Origin: Rhizophagus irregularis
Lineage: Eukaryota; Glomeromycota; Glomeromycetes; Glomerales; Glomeraceae
Assembly: GCF_026210795.1 (NCBI RefSeq)
Contig: NC_089459.1
Location: 1 to 64,000 of the forward strand
Reading direction: 5' to 3'
DNA length: 64,000 nt
The translations under genes and the position numbers were made by a program. How positions within the stretch are numbered: position 1 is the stretch's first letter; the number at the start of each line of letters is the position of its first letter. The notes beneath the pieces are model-generated. The model saw only the letters and a program-made list of their open reading frames with translations. It did not search any database and was not told the DNA's origin. Of the stretch, positions 34,431 through 45,995 are shown one piece after another.

Positions 34431-37400
34431 TCAACGCAAATGGAACTTTCTATTTATAGGAATAACGGCTAAATATTCCCTGGCATTAGATCGATCCGAT
34501 TTTTTGTATTTTACAGGTATAAACCGACCTAAAATGTTGTGTATCGGGATTATATTGTCTCTACTGCTTGGGTAGAAACTATCTTCCCATAATTCGACGT
34601 TGCAAGTTTCGACATCATCGTCAATATTGAAATGGAATCGAGATGTCAAATTTGCCGGTTTGTACCATTTGATGTAAGCCAATTTGTGTGTCAAATTACG
34701 GGAAGATAAATGAACGCTATGTTCGAAAAAAAAATTGGATTTGACCTGGGTAAGTATCAACGCTATTCCCATCACGATTAATAAATTTAGCTAAGACGAA
34801 TGAGCTCTTAATATGTCGTGTTGCAGCAGCAGATCCAAAAGTTTCTGCACAGATTTGACATCTTCCATATCGATTCGCTCTGTTGATAATGATCGTTGAA
34901 TTGGGTAAATTTTCCGTGAACGGTTTTCTGAATATAGAATCTACATATGTATCCTCGTAATATTCGATAAGTAAATCGTAGATTTGTTCCTCAAGATGAA
35001 TATCTTTGGATTGCGGTGCTAAAAATTTACCCGGAAATTCCTCGCAACCAGTAATTGGTGACTCCGATATATTTCTGGAATTCATCAAAAATCGATACAT
35101 TTCATCTGTTGGAAATTCGGAAAGAGAACCGACAGAAGGTCGTTTATCGAGTAATTCGAGTCCTATTACTTCTGAACTTGAACTATTAATAATATCATTT
35201 ATTTGCGCTTCGGTCATCAATCGACGCATTAGTTCAGGTTCGATTTGGCGGTGGCTATTAGGCAAAGATCCTAATAAATAATTTATTATTAATCTTTGTT
35301 AAATGAAATAATATAATTCGAAAAATCGACACAATTAAATTTGAATTACCTAATAAGCCATTCATTCGTTCAAAGCTAAAGCACCAGAACGAATACAGAG
35401 GTCCGTAATCGTAAGAGCACTCGCATAGATGTAATGATAGGAGGAGGTTTGGCGTTATTTTTTCTTCGCCATAGCATTCTTCAATCAATTTAATTATCTT
35501 TATCAAAAGTTCATGGGCTTCTTTCATATCGTTAATCTCCACAATTCGTCTAACCAAAATCGTACAAACTCTTACGAAATACGTAAGAATTTTGCGATCT
35601 TTACCCGGAAGATGATTCCATAAAGCAACAGTGGCATATATTAGGAAAAAGTTGCGCCATTGGTTAGCGGTAAAGTTAGAAAACCCTTCTCTACAATGGA
35701 TTTTACCAGGAATTCGTCCCAAATCTGATGGTACTTTAAATTCGTCCATTTTCTTTTGAATTGATTGAAGATCTTTTTCTGTTAATACACCTTCGTCAAT
35801 CCATATTCGTTTTGTTATCCATTTAGCGATTCCTAGAAAAAGGCAATGCATCGGATCTACAACAACAAAACGAATCGGATCAAAATACGGCAGTCTTAAT
35901 ATTTCAGACCACCTTACGCCATTCTCCTTGACGAATCTCTCTCTTTCTGCGTTAGATTTGCATCGTCGCCATTCTAAAGCCTTTTGACGATGCTCGACTG
36001 GATCTTTCATGATAAACCAGTCGCTCATATCCGCCATACCACCAAAATTGCGATTATTGGCCCTTTTTTCGCATCGATGGCATGATGCAAGGGCAGAGAT
36101 GTGCCCGCATAATTTTCGAGCTCCAGGAATATCGCATGAAGCAATTATTAATGCAGCTCGAATATCTTTGCCATTTGGACATTCATAAGTGCGATTAAGA
36201 ATTACGCCTTTCCAAAGTGATTCTAATTCCGTGATTATTGGTGAAAGGTAATGATTTACTCTATGTAATTTAACCTCATTGGGCCCTGGTAATATGCCGA
36301 GTATAAGCATATTTTCAGGCTTAAATCGAACATCCCGAGGTAGATTACATATTATTGCGTATATTACACCTGTACTGTAAATCGTTCCTTCGTACGGCTG
36401 GAACCAATCCAAATTTATCATTAATCCTAGATGAGTATCAGCCTTGTCCGGTCGGAAAAAGTTATTTGACCCTTGTTCGTTTGATTCCTTAAGATTTTGC
36501 CAAATTTGCCCGTCGTATATGTCTGATAAAACATTATCAATTACTGAACGACGAGTCCAATGCCGCAATAATTCTTCAAATCCTGGTCGCTTGAACATAC
36601 TAGAAAGCTGCTGTTGTATACTCGAGACCGGATAAATTAATTCAGGAACAATTGATATACTATTATTTAAAGAAATTTTCTTTCCTAAAGGAGTTTGACA
36701 TTGCTTTAATCTCTTTGTGGCCGAATTTGGAAATTCGACATGGCTGCATTTCATAATAGTATTATCATCATTTGATATTATATCCTCTTTTTTGTATAAT
36801 TTGTGGCATTTTTGGCAAGCTGCAAATTGCGTAAATCGATCGATAAGTCCTAACACTTTTCTTAACATATATAATGAATTTGGAAATGATTCGGGATTGA
36901 TATTTTTACACACTTTCAATATTATTTTAATAAATTGTATTAATTCTTCAATTGCGGTATTTGGTATGTTATGACTCGACCTGAACTTCATAATCCATAT
37001 CAAAATCCCCCCCCTTAATTAGTTCATCTGTTGGTAATTCTGAAATATTCAGTGTGTCTGAAATATCTGGTATGTCGAACATAGGATGAGAATAATTCTC
37101 AAAATTACTTGAAAATTCGTTATCATCATTATTAGGAGAATCTTCTTGTGCCGAAGATTCACTAGTGTAGATATCATCCGTGTCATATTCAGTTGATTCA
37201 GCGACTTGCTCAACTTCAGTAATATGACGAAGTGTGCCTGTTTTTGACCTTTTTTTACGTGGAAGAAATACATATTGTTGTTCCTCATACGTATCATTAT
37301 CAGAATATGTATCAATAGATATTGTCGTATCTTGTGGTTCTACTAACGGTATTGTCGTATCTTGTGGTTCTACTAACGGTATTGTCGTATCTTGTGGTTC

Positions 37401-37706
37401 TACTAACGATATTGTCGTATCTTGTGGTTCTTCTAACGATATTGTCGAATCAATCAGTTCTACTAACTCTTGAGACGTTGGAGCCTTATCGGAATTTAAT
37501 GGTTCTAAAGAATTCGTTTGCTCGTGTCTCTCCTTTGTGCGCGGATCAATCATTTTCCCATTACAATTGCTGCAATAGCACGGAACCTTCGATCTTGGTT
37601 TTCTGGTCGTAAATTCGGCATAAGTTCGTTCAGAGGTTGAAGAACTCGGATTATTATATTCGTCCAAGATATTAGCAGCAATGCGTTTTCTTCTCCCTTT
37701 ATTCAT
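34431..37706 (-). pseudogene. Tnp2/CACTA-type transposase, near-complete with two homopolymer frameshifts
   Basis: Exon-like segments are 37706-37000, 37003-about 35352, about 35269-34717 and 34775-34431. The first is acidic and starts MNKGRRKR. It has a CYCSNC motif and five copies of a [ST]TI[SP]LVEPQD-type repeat. The second carries the catalytic core: DWFQPYEG (D199 counted from 37003), a CHRC zinc pair (308-311), DPMH (D383) and FERMNG (E545). This fits the D, D, E layout of the family. The third starts after TTATTAG with LPNSHRQIEPELMRRL. The frame changes at the C8 run 37007-37014 and the A9 run 34726-34734; one base at each would join everything. The transposase would bind the GTCGAA-rich ends and cut and paste the element. 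Both breaks are in homopolymers, so a functional gene is possible. Confidence 0.85.
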
Positions 37707-37959
37707 TTTTTGATAAAAGTCAGATATGATAAAGTTGTAATATGTTTTTACGTTGAATAAAATTGTAATTATTAATATCAAATTTTTAGTGATGTCGAAT
37801 TTTTAGTAATATTGTGATTTTTTATATTCCGTTTTTAAAGTGATATTGATGGTATAATTAAAAAAACCATACGAAAATTGGACGAAATAGACAAAAAATT
37901 GAACGAAAATTGAATAAGTATAGGAATTTAAAAATAAAACATACGTATCACCATACTAT

Positions 37960-38185
37960 TTAATTTGATTTAACAGTTTCATTAATTGAAAGTCTAATTT
38001 GATGCGAAAGTTTAAGTCTGATTGATGAAAAAGTTTAAGTCTGATTTGATCTGTTTAATTAATTGAAAGTCTAATTTGATGCGAAAGTTTAAGTGTAATT
38101 GATCGTTGATTGTTGAGAGTCTAATTTGATACAAATGTTTAAGTGTAATTGATCGTTGATTGTTGAGAGTCTAATTTGATAGTAA
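37960..38185. promoter_or_regulatory. Tandem repeats in the divergent promoter of the CACTA-like element
   Basis: Units of AGTCTAATTTGATGCGAAAG followed by TTTAAGTGTAATTGATCGTTG recur about every 50-75 bases between the start regions of the two element genes. Position and repetition suggest a shared control region or transposase binding sites. Confidence 0.5.
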
Positions 38186-38266
38186 AAAATAGATATAAAA
38201 GGTGGACCAATTTCCTCGTCCGTACAAAAAATCTCTTTCTTTTTTTTTTGAAAAAAAAAACCAATA

Positions 38267-40824
38267 ATGACTCGTAAAGAAACCATCAAAACCAAATACT
38301 CCTCCACCAAATATTGCTGAGTCGTCAACACCAGCACCACAAAATATTGCCACTTCGTCAACACCAACACCTCCAAATATTGCCACTTCAACACCGGCAT
38401 CACGATCGTCAGCATCAGCATCACGAAATATTGCTTCTTCAACACCGGCATCACGATCGTCAACATCAGCATCACGAAATATTACCACTTCGTCAACACT
38501 AACACCACAAAATATTGCTTCTTCAACAGCAACAGCTCCAAATATTGCCACTTCGTCAACACCAACACCTCCAAATATTGCCACTTCAACACCGGCATCA
38601 TGATCGTCAGCATCAGCATCACGAAATATTGCTTCTTCAACACTGGCATCATGATCGTCAACATCAGCATCACGAAATATTACCACTTCGTCAACACTAA
38701 CACCACAAAATATTGCTTCTTCAACAGCAACAGCTCCAAATATTACCACTTCGTCAACACCAACACCTCCAAATATTGCCACTTCAACACCGGCATCACG
38801 ATCGTCAGCATCAACATCACGAAATATTGCTTCTTCAACACGTAATATTACCACTTCGTCAACACTATCAACACGTAATATTACCACTTCGTCAACACTA
38901 ACACCACAAAATACTAATACTACAGTTTCTTCATCACCCTTTAAACTCGTTATTCCGCCAGATATTTCAGCCTCAATAGGTCGAACTCAATCTCAATCTC
39001 AACGAAATTTAACGGCTTCGGATATTATTAAAAAATATCCTAATATTAATGTACCAAAAAGTTATCGTTCACATCACGAAGAAGGAGCACCAAGAAGTGA
39101 TCGACCAAGTAATGAAGAAGCGGGTAAATCGAATTTGTTATTTTTATATTTTGATATTTATTATATTACATCTGTTTGTTACATATCCTTATAATTTAAA
39201 ATAGGTAATTTTGAGTTAGGAAATTTAAAAAAAGAAACCCTTCGACTACAGAACGAATTAAAACAAGAAAAGTCCAAAGTAGCCGGAATGAAACGAAAAA
39301 TAGATAATTTAGAAGACCATGTTCGTAGGATCGAGGAGGAGAACTCCATGTTACGGGATTTTAATGAAATTTTTAGTAACGAATCGAATGAATTATGTGA
39401 AGAAAATAAAGCTCTCCGAGAAGAACTTCAACAATCCAAACAACTTCACATACCTCGAAAGATTATTAATCCTCCGCAGCAATATTCACCAAAACGTCCT
39501 AATAAAAGATTAAAATCGAGAGAGGAATCTCCTGATGAAGTTGCCGCTACAGATGCAAGAGTAAGAATTTTACAAGACTATTTGCAGCCGAATTGTGTTA
39601 ATGTATATATACAGCTTTTATTATTTTATTATTTCCTCTTATTGTTTAGGCTGAAATGAAGAACCTCTTGAAAGGTCAAATACCCGAAGAATATCGGTTG
39701 GATTATGGTAAGACTTTCAGTGAACAGACAGCAAAGATATACGAAAAATTGATACCTGAATTAAAGAAGTTGATGAGTGGACATTATAATCCGTCGGTAA
39801 CCCAATTGTCAGACTGGTTACGATCGATGCACAAGCATAAAAGAGATAGACAACGGAAATGACAATCAGGCCAATTAGACAAAGTAGATCGAAGAATGCA
39901 CGTAAATGCGCGATTGTCTGAAGTGAGGAGTATTTTATTTTAATACACTTCTTTTTTTTTTAGTCATTTGAAATTAATCTTTATATATTCGACAGAAAAA
40001 AAATAGACGAGTAAAGGCCGCAATAAAATTATACGAAAGAAATGATGCCAACATACAGGAATTCGATAAAGATGAATTATTACCAATGCTCCTACAGAAT
40101 GATTGTCATTCGATTGAGCAATCGGATTCCGAAGACGAATCAAGACAGAAATTGCCTAATAACAAGCGGTTCCTGCATGTATACGATCGGGAATGGCGTT
40201 CGAACAAGGTATTAAAGTGATTATTGCTATTAACCTATTTTAATATTTATTCGATATATAAAGTTTATCTTTGTTTTAAATAGTTAAAACACCTATTACG
40301 AAACGTATTGGACCCTGAAGCAGAATATATTCAACACGCAAAAAAGCAAAGAGAGAGAATTTATGATGATGACATGTATTTTACGTCTAGTGAACCTCTC
40401 AAGAATGCGCCCGAATGGGCGCTCGATAAAGCGAAAATGTACGAAACTGATGAAACCAACGAAACAAATGACGTTAGCGAATATGACGCGGCTGATGATG
40501 TGATTGATGATTTGATTCAATCTTACGAAGATTGTGAGCCAATGGAGCCAAATTTAACAGAGCCATATTCGGATTTCTTGTTAAATTCAGCGGAAATGAA
40601 TTCGATTAGACCCGAAGATTTGGATGAGATTGGTGAAAGTTCGACGACAGTAAGTTGAATTGTTTTTAATATTTTTACATCGCAAATATCGCTAATTAAT
40701 TTTGTTTATATCATATTAGCAACAAAGAGCCGAAAGGAGTCGAAAAGGCAAAGAAAAAGCCACAAAAGAAGCAAAAGAAGACGAGGAAATTTATGAAATC
40801 TTTGAAGCCGACGAATATTATTAG
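38267..40824 (+). pseudogene. Accessory gene of the CACTA-like element, coiled-coil protein
   Basis: Exons can be traced as 38267-about 39122, 39206-39580, 39651-39862 or later, 39997-40210, 40283-40650 and 40720-40824. Introns are short with GTAAAT/GTAAGT ... TAG borders. The N-terminal third is a Ser/Thr-rich 66-residue repeat. Then come a strong coiled coil (LKKETLRLQNELKQEKSKV onward), a basic stretch (PKRPNKRLKSRE), and an acidic C-terminus ending EIFEADEYY. No enzyme motif is seen. By analogy with the second protein of plant CACTA elements it may bind the subterminal repeats; this is inference. The ATG at 38267 runs into TGA in its own frame and needs a one-base change near 38275-38282. 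Two TGA codons interrupt the repeat. Confidence 0.6.
38351..38790 (+). repeat. 198-bp coding tandem repeat (66 residues)
   Basis: CACTTCGTCAACACCAACAC starts at 38351, 38549 and 38747, exactly 198 bases apart. The third unit is incomplete. Encoded text is Ser/Thr/Pro/Ala-rich (SSTPTPPNIATSTPAS). Unit 1 has CATCACGATCG where unit 2 has CATCATGATCG at both places, which turns CGA (Arg) into TGA (stop). Confidence 0.92.
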
Positions 40825-41345
40825 TATATTTTATATTTCTTTTTTTTGGTTGGTTTATTGGGTTTATTTTTTATTATATGGTATTATTAGTATATTTTAT
40901 ATTTCTTTTTTTGGCTTAATATGGTTGGTTTATTGGGGTTTATATATTATTATGTACATGGGTTGATTTATATAATTATATTACTATACGTCAATATATA
41001 TAAAATATAAAATAAACGGGTTTTATTTGCTTATACTATGCTTTATTATTCGTTCTTGAAAACTCTATTTATCAATAATATTCGGGTTACATATAGTAGT
41101 CGAATATGGTTTTTTTTTTAGGGTCGAACAAATATGTAATAACGTCCTAATATAGGTCTAATTTTAGCCGAATATCCTTTCCGAATTTGAGTCTAATTTT
41201 AGCCGAATATCCTTTCCGAATTTGAGACGATTGGCACCCTAAATGCGCCCGAAAATTCGACTTTAATTTGACACAGGTTAGATCGTCATTCGACCTATAT
41301 TCGACCTGGTCAAATTTAGGTCGAATTGTCCTATTTCGACCAGTG

Positions 41346-43050
41346 AAATTTTTATTTCTTTTTTTTTAAAAAAAAAATAGAAACATGAAAATAAGTTATT
41401 AAGGGAAATCGTTATAAAACTTTAAAAACTTTAACTAATTATTTGGAAAAAAGACATTTTCCTTGAAAAATTAGGGGTATTTATATACAATTAGCGAAGT
41501 GTTAGGCCTATCCTAAATGGGAAACATCATTCGAAGGGTTTATTCTAAACAAAGCTTATCCTAGCACTGAGATTTCATATGATGTTCCTGTTTAATGATA
41601 TTACAATCAGAAAAGGATAAGCCTTATTAGGACAAGCCAATTCATATGATGTTAGTTGTCTAATTACGGTTACCTTTTTATTTGAAAAGTAAATTTTCTT
41701 TGCCATCAATATTAGTTTAGTCACATACCATCAATTAAATTAATAATATACATTAGTAATCTGCACTGGAAAGACTAAAAAATAAATTCTTTTATATCAA
41801 TATACAATTATACATTATATATGACTTGCTGATCAATTATTCTACCTACATACAACGTAATAGATTTTTAAATAGTACAGTATATATATATAGGATCTAC
41901 AAATGAACATTAACAAATTTATATCCATGCTTAGCGTTTAGACATTTTCAATGTCATTTCAGGATGTTTATTTTTTATAGAGAATAAAAAATAAAAAATA
42001 AAAAATGATATATAAAAATAAGGTTTACATCTGTTAATTAAACTGCTTAATTCTAATTTAGCTAATTTAGTATTAAGGTTTTAATTTAAAAATTAAGCAG
42101 TATCTTATTAAATCGTTCAGGTACACTAAATTTTTTTTTTTTACAAAAAAAAAAAATTTCAAATTCAAAAAAAAACAAGTTTTTTTTTTAGTATGTTTTA
42201 GTCGTTATCAAGAAAAATTCACGAGAATTTTCCTTGATACTGCTTAATTCTAATTCAGCTAATTTAGTATTAAGGTTTTAATTTAAAAATTAAGCAGTAT
42301 CTAATTAAATCGTTCAGTTACACTAAATTTTTTTTTTTTTTTTGCGAACAAAAAAAAAAATTTAGTGTATTTCAAATTAAGCAGTATCTTATTAAATCGT
42401 TCAGTTACACTAAATTTTTTTTTTTTTTTTGTGAACAAAAAAAAAAATTTCAAATTCAAAAAAAAGAGTTTTTTTTTAGTATGTTTTAGTCGTTATCAAG
42501 AAAAATTCGCGAGAATTTTCCTTGATACTGCTTAATTCTAATTCAGCTAATTTAGTATTAAGGTTTTAATTTAAAAATTAAGCAGTATCTAATTAAATTG
42601 TTCAGTTACACACTTACACTAAATTTTTTTTTTTTTGCGAACAAAAAAAAAATTTCAAATTCAAAAAAAAAACGAGTTTTTTTTAGTATGTTTTAGTCGT
42701 TATCAAGAAAAATTCGTGAGAATTTTCCTTGATACTGCTTAATTCTAATTCAGCTAATTTAGTATTAAGGTTCTATCAAAGAATTTCTCACGAATTTTTC
42801 TTGATGATCGTGATTTTTAATTTATAAATCAGACTTTTGAACTTTAAAATTAAGCAAGTATGAAGGAAATTTCTTGCGAATTTTCGTTATAAATCAGACT
42901 TCTGATGGATTTTTTATATGATCACGTGAAATTATCTATACAGTTTATAGTAGGGATTGGCATCGCGTATAAATAGAAACCGCGCCCGACCTGCTAGATC
43001 ATATGGAGATAATGTAATTTTTATTTGTGAAACTAAGGATATTGTTTGTT
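41346..43050. repeat. AT-rich hairpin repeats
   Basis: From about 42040 to 42780 a unit of roughly 200-300 bases recurs. It contains GCTTAATTCTAATTCAGCTA, ATTAAGCAGTATCTAATTAA, a T-run/A-run hairpin (TTTTTGCGAACAAAAA) and TATCAAGAAAAATTCGCGAG with its complement. Four partial copies are seen. 41346-42030 holds nothing recognisable. No gene. Confidence 0.75.
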
Positions 43051-43058
43051 GTTTGAAT

Positions 43059-43516
43059 TAGAGCTCCGAACGAGTCAAGTCAAGTCAAATTATATGTAAA
43101 CTCGATTCGACTCGAGTTAAATCGAGTTGAGTCGAGTCAAGTTAAAATTATAAAAATATAAACTCGACTCGATTCGAGTCAAGTTGGCCCATCAAACCGA
43201 GTCGAATTAAATCACGTGATTTTATTCGGCTATGCCGATCATTTCCTTTTTTTGGTGATAGCCATTCCACAAAATTCCATTTTTGTAATTTTCAAAAATT
43301 TTTCGTCTCGGATTTTGTGTAACATAGTTTCCAAAAAAGGAAATTCCATAAATTTGGCCGGAATTATGTTTAATTCGGCTTAACTCGACTCGACTCGATT
43401 TTATTAAATTATTAACTCGACTCGAATCGATTCGATTTGATTGTAATTTTCAACTTGACTCGACTTGACTTGACTCAACCAACTCGCGAGTCAACTCGAC
43501 TCATTTCGGAGCACTA
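43059..43516. mobile_element. 458-bp hAT-like element with CGAGTC words
   Basis: The ends TAGAGCTCCGAA (43059-43070) and TTCGGAGCACTA (43505-43516) are inverted copies with one mismatch. The exact 8-bp duplication GTTTGAAT is at 43051-43058 and 43517-43524. Both sides are arrays of ACTCGACTCGA and GAGTCGAGTCAA. The 43205-43375 core has AATCACGTGATTTTATTCGG, TTTTGTGTAACATA and TTTGGCCGGAATTATG, all also present in the AACCGGTT element near 10395-10580. Non-coding. Confidence 0.93.
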
Positions 43517-43789
43517 GTTTGAATCGTTACCAATTACGTTTAAAGATAACTCTATACTTATTTGTGGAATAAAAGATGATCGTGAAATCATATGAAATAA
43601 AATTAGTATATAAGGAGAATTTTCTTGATATTCTCACGGGTAGTGGGATCACTGCATCCAAGTTTGATTCAAGTTTTAATAAGAGGAAAAAAAAATTTTT
43701 CCTCTGCCATTTAATTAAAAAGATGAGTAAAAAAGATATTAAAAGGCAAAACCGTCAGTTTGCGCTGTGATATTCACAAAATAAATATT

Positions 43790-44300
43790 ACATATATGAG
43801 AGTATTATTGATCATAATTAGATAATTAAATTGGTAATTTAAATTTATTTTAATAAATAAAACACCCCTTTGATTTTTTAGATCAATTCGAGACAATTAA
43901 TTTTTTTCTTTAAATTTTTAGATCAATTCAACACCCTTATTGACCATAATTAGATTGTAATTAATAAATAAAACACCCTTTTGATTTTTTAGATCAATTC
44001 GAGACAATTAATTTTTTTCTTTAAATTTTTAGATCAATTCAACACCCTTATTGACCATAATTAGATTGTAATTAAATTTATTTTAATAAATAAAACACCC
44101 CTTGATTTTTTAGATCAATTTGAGTTTATTAAATAGACACCCTTTACAATTAATTTTTTCTCTGGATTTTTAAATCGATTCAACACCCTTATAATTAATT
44201 TTTTCTGATTTTTATCAATTTAACATCTTTAACATTAATTTTTCTTCCTTCAATTTTTTCCTCAAAAATCACCCTTATAATTAATTTTTTCTTTGATTTT
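43790..44300. repeat. Tandem repeat of about 110-118 bp plus degenerate units
   Basis: AATAAAACACCC, TTTGATTTTTTAGATCAATT, CGAGACAATTAATTTTTTTC and CAACACCCTTATTGACCATA recur in order at 43856-43963 and 43966-44073. Shorter decayed pieces continue to about 44300. It lies directly upstream of the gene at 44366. Confidence 0.8.
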
Positions 44301-44365
44301 TTATTGATTTAACATCTTTAACACTAATTTTTCTTCCTTCAATTTTTTCCTCAAAAATCTCAAAA

Positions 44366-44725
44366 ATGGATTCAATCGACAAAGAAAGTAAATTAAAAGA
44401 AATTAGTATGTAATGAATGAGATATATAAATTTATGTTTTTTATATATGTATTATAAGTTTTTATTTATTTACTTAATAATTTTTCCAAAAGAACAAAAT
44501 TTAGTAAGGTTCGCCTCAAAAACATTTAAAGAGATGAAAGAATTAGGAATTACATCACTTAATATTTCTGATTCAAACGCTGTATTAGAAAATGATGATG
44601 TCGGAATATTCCAAATTATTTTTGAAGAAAACGATTTTAATGAAATTGATGAAGAAGAAGTTGATTCAAAAAGACAGTCAATCACAATAAAAAATAAAAA
44701 AGTTAATAATTTTTTATACTTTTAA
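44366..44725 (+). CDS. Hypothetical acidic protein, two exons
   Basis: Exon 1 (44366-44406) begins MDSIDKESKLKEIS after a CT-rich leader and ends at GTATGT. Exon 2 starts after TTTTCCAAAAG near 44493 and reads EQNLVRFASKTFKEMKELGI, then an acidic region (ENDDVGIFQIIFEENDFNEI) and a basic tail (RQSITIKNKKV), ending at 44725. About 90 residues. I do not recognise the family. Sequence further on (44764-45030, 45262-45531) also looks partly coding, so this may be the front of a longer decayed gene. Confidence 0.4.
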
Positions 44726-44763
44726 TTCATTAAGATTCTATTCATTTTGACAATATATTAATT

Positions 44764-45540
44764 ATGCATTGTTATGCACAAAAACCGTTTTTATATTCTC
44801 TGGCTATTACGATGGCAAGGAATCTACGAGAATTATTACTAAATATCGATAAACTTCCAGATCAACAATCTTTTATGATGAACCCAACAAAATTCACAAA
44901 AATTGAATCATATGTACAATTTTTGTTGAACAAATTAAAAAGTTCTTCAACAAAAGAAGAATTTGTTGAAGAACTTAGATGTAATAATGACAATTTCTTA
45001 GAAATCGGTCTACCTAGGTCTACCTCCTAATAATGAAAATTTAAAAGATAATTTTGAGATTACCTCAGAGGTAAATTTGTTAAAAATGGAGGAATCTTCC
45101 TTTGACTGAAGTAAGGAAGAAATAATAAAAGCGCTGGTCGCTCAATTAATATCAATTTATGACAATGTTTTTCAGGAATATGTCGAAGCAGAGATTAATA
45201 GACGAAATAAATTTCGATTTATAAAAAAATCGAAATATTTTGTAACATATACAAAATCAGATTGAAAGGTCAAACAATAAAAAATCAAACAAATACCAAA
45301 ATTGTCGATTATAGCAAACAAAAAATTAAATTAACAACTCTCACCATCACTCTCAGAGCAGCAAAAAGAATTGATAGGCTATTAAGTCTTTCAAATAAAA
45401 ATTTTCTCATTGTTGACATATTTCCTAATTTAGATATAGTTTTTTTTAAATTGTCGTCAATTAATGTCGTCGCTGCATATGAATGTTGGCTGAAGATCAT
45501 AAAAATGGGGGAAATAATTTCAGAGGAGTAAGGATACGAA
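44764..45540 (+). pseudogene. Possible continuation or separate decayed gene
   Basis: Open segments at 44764-45030 (LLLNIDKLPDQQSFMMNPTK, KLKSSSTKEEFVEELRC) and 45262-45531 (KLTTLTITLRAAKRIDRLLS, VVAAYECWLKII) have protein-like composition. They are separated by stops, with a further segment at 45128-45260 (LVAQLISIYDNVFQEYVEAE). No family is recognised, and no intact frame joins them. Confidence 0.35.
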
Positions 45541-45749
45541 ATCTATCAACAAAAAAAAGGAGGAGAATTCATTAAGAGAAAATATTCTTAAACAAGTGTA
45601 TGAATCGGCAGGATATGAATCGGCGGAATATTATTACATTGATGAAGAATTACCAAGATACTATCCTGGTAACAACAATCCTGATAATGAAGAATCACCA
45701 AGATATTATCCTGATAACAAAGAATCTATTCTTCTTATGAATGAATCTT

Positions 45750-45995
45750 AACTCTTTCCTCTGCTTCCTTTCTTTCTTCTTCTCTCCCTTCTTCGTTATT
45801 TTCCTCTTTTCCTCCCTTCTTTCCTCTCTTCTTCACTCATATCCTCCTTTTCTTCTTTTTCTCCTTTTTTGCTCTTTTATTCCCTTCTTTCCTTCCTTTT
45901 CCTCTTTCATTTCCCTTCCCTTCCCTTCCTCCTTCCTTTTCCTCTTTCATTTCCCTTCCCTTCCCTTCCTCCTTCTTTTTCCTCTTTAATTTCAC
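45750..45995. repeat. Polypyrimidine tract of about 245 bp
   Basis: Almost pure C/T on the plus strand, including two copies of CTTTTCCTCTTTCATTTCCC followed by TTCCCTTCCCTTCC. No coding sense. Such tracts can form triplex DNA. Confidence 0.85.

Larger units (their letters stand above)
34050..41345. mobile_element. Complete CACTA-like (Tnp2-type) DNA transposon, 7.3 kb
   Basis: The left end CACTAGTCGAAATAGGAATA (34050 on) and the inverted right end CACTGGTCGAAATAGGACAA (ending 41345) match closely, and both continue with TTCGACCT. The flanking bases AAA on both sides fit the 3-bp duplication of CACTA elements. GTCGAA and TTCGACCT motifs are iterated over the first and last few hundred bases. 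Inside are two divergent genes, a transposase (minus) and an accessory gene (plus), as in plant CACTA elements. Confidence 0.93.

Noticed and set aside
38171-38887. Minus-strand open frame rich in VDEVVIF and DADDRDAG repeats
   Set aside because: It is the antisense of the 198-bp coding repeat. The plus strand continues into the coiled-coil exons with good splice sites, so the plus strand is the gene.
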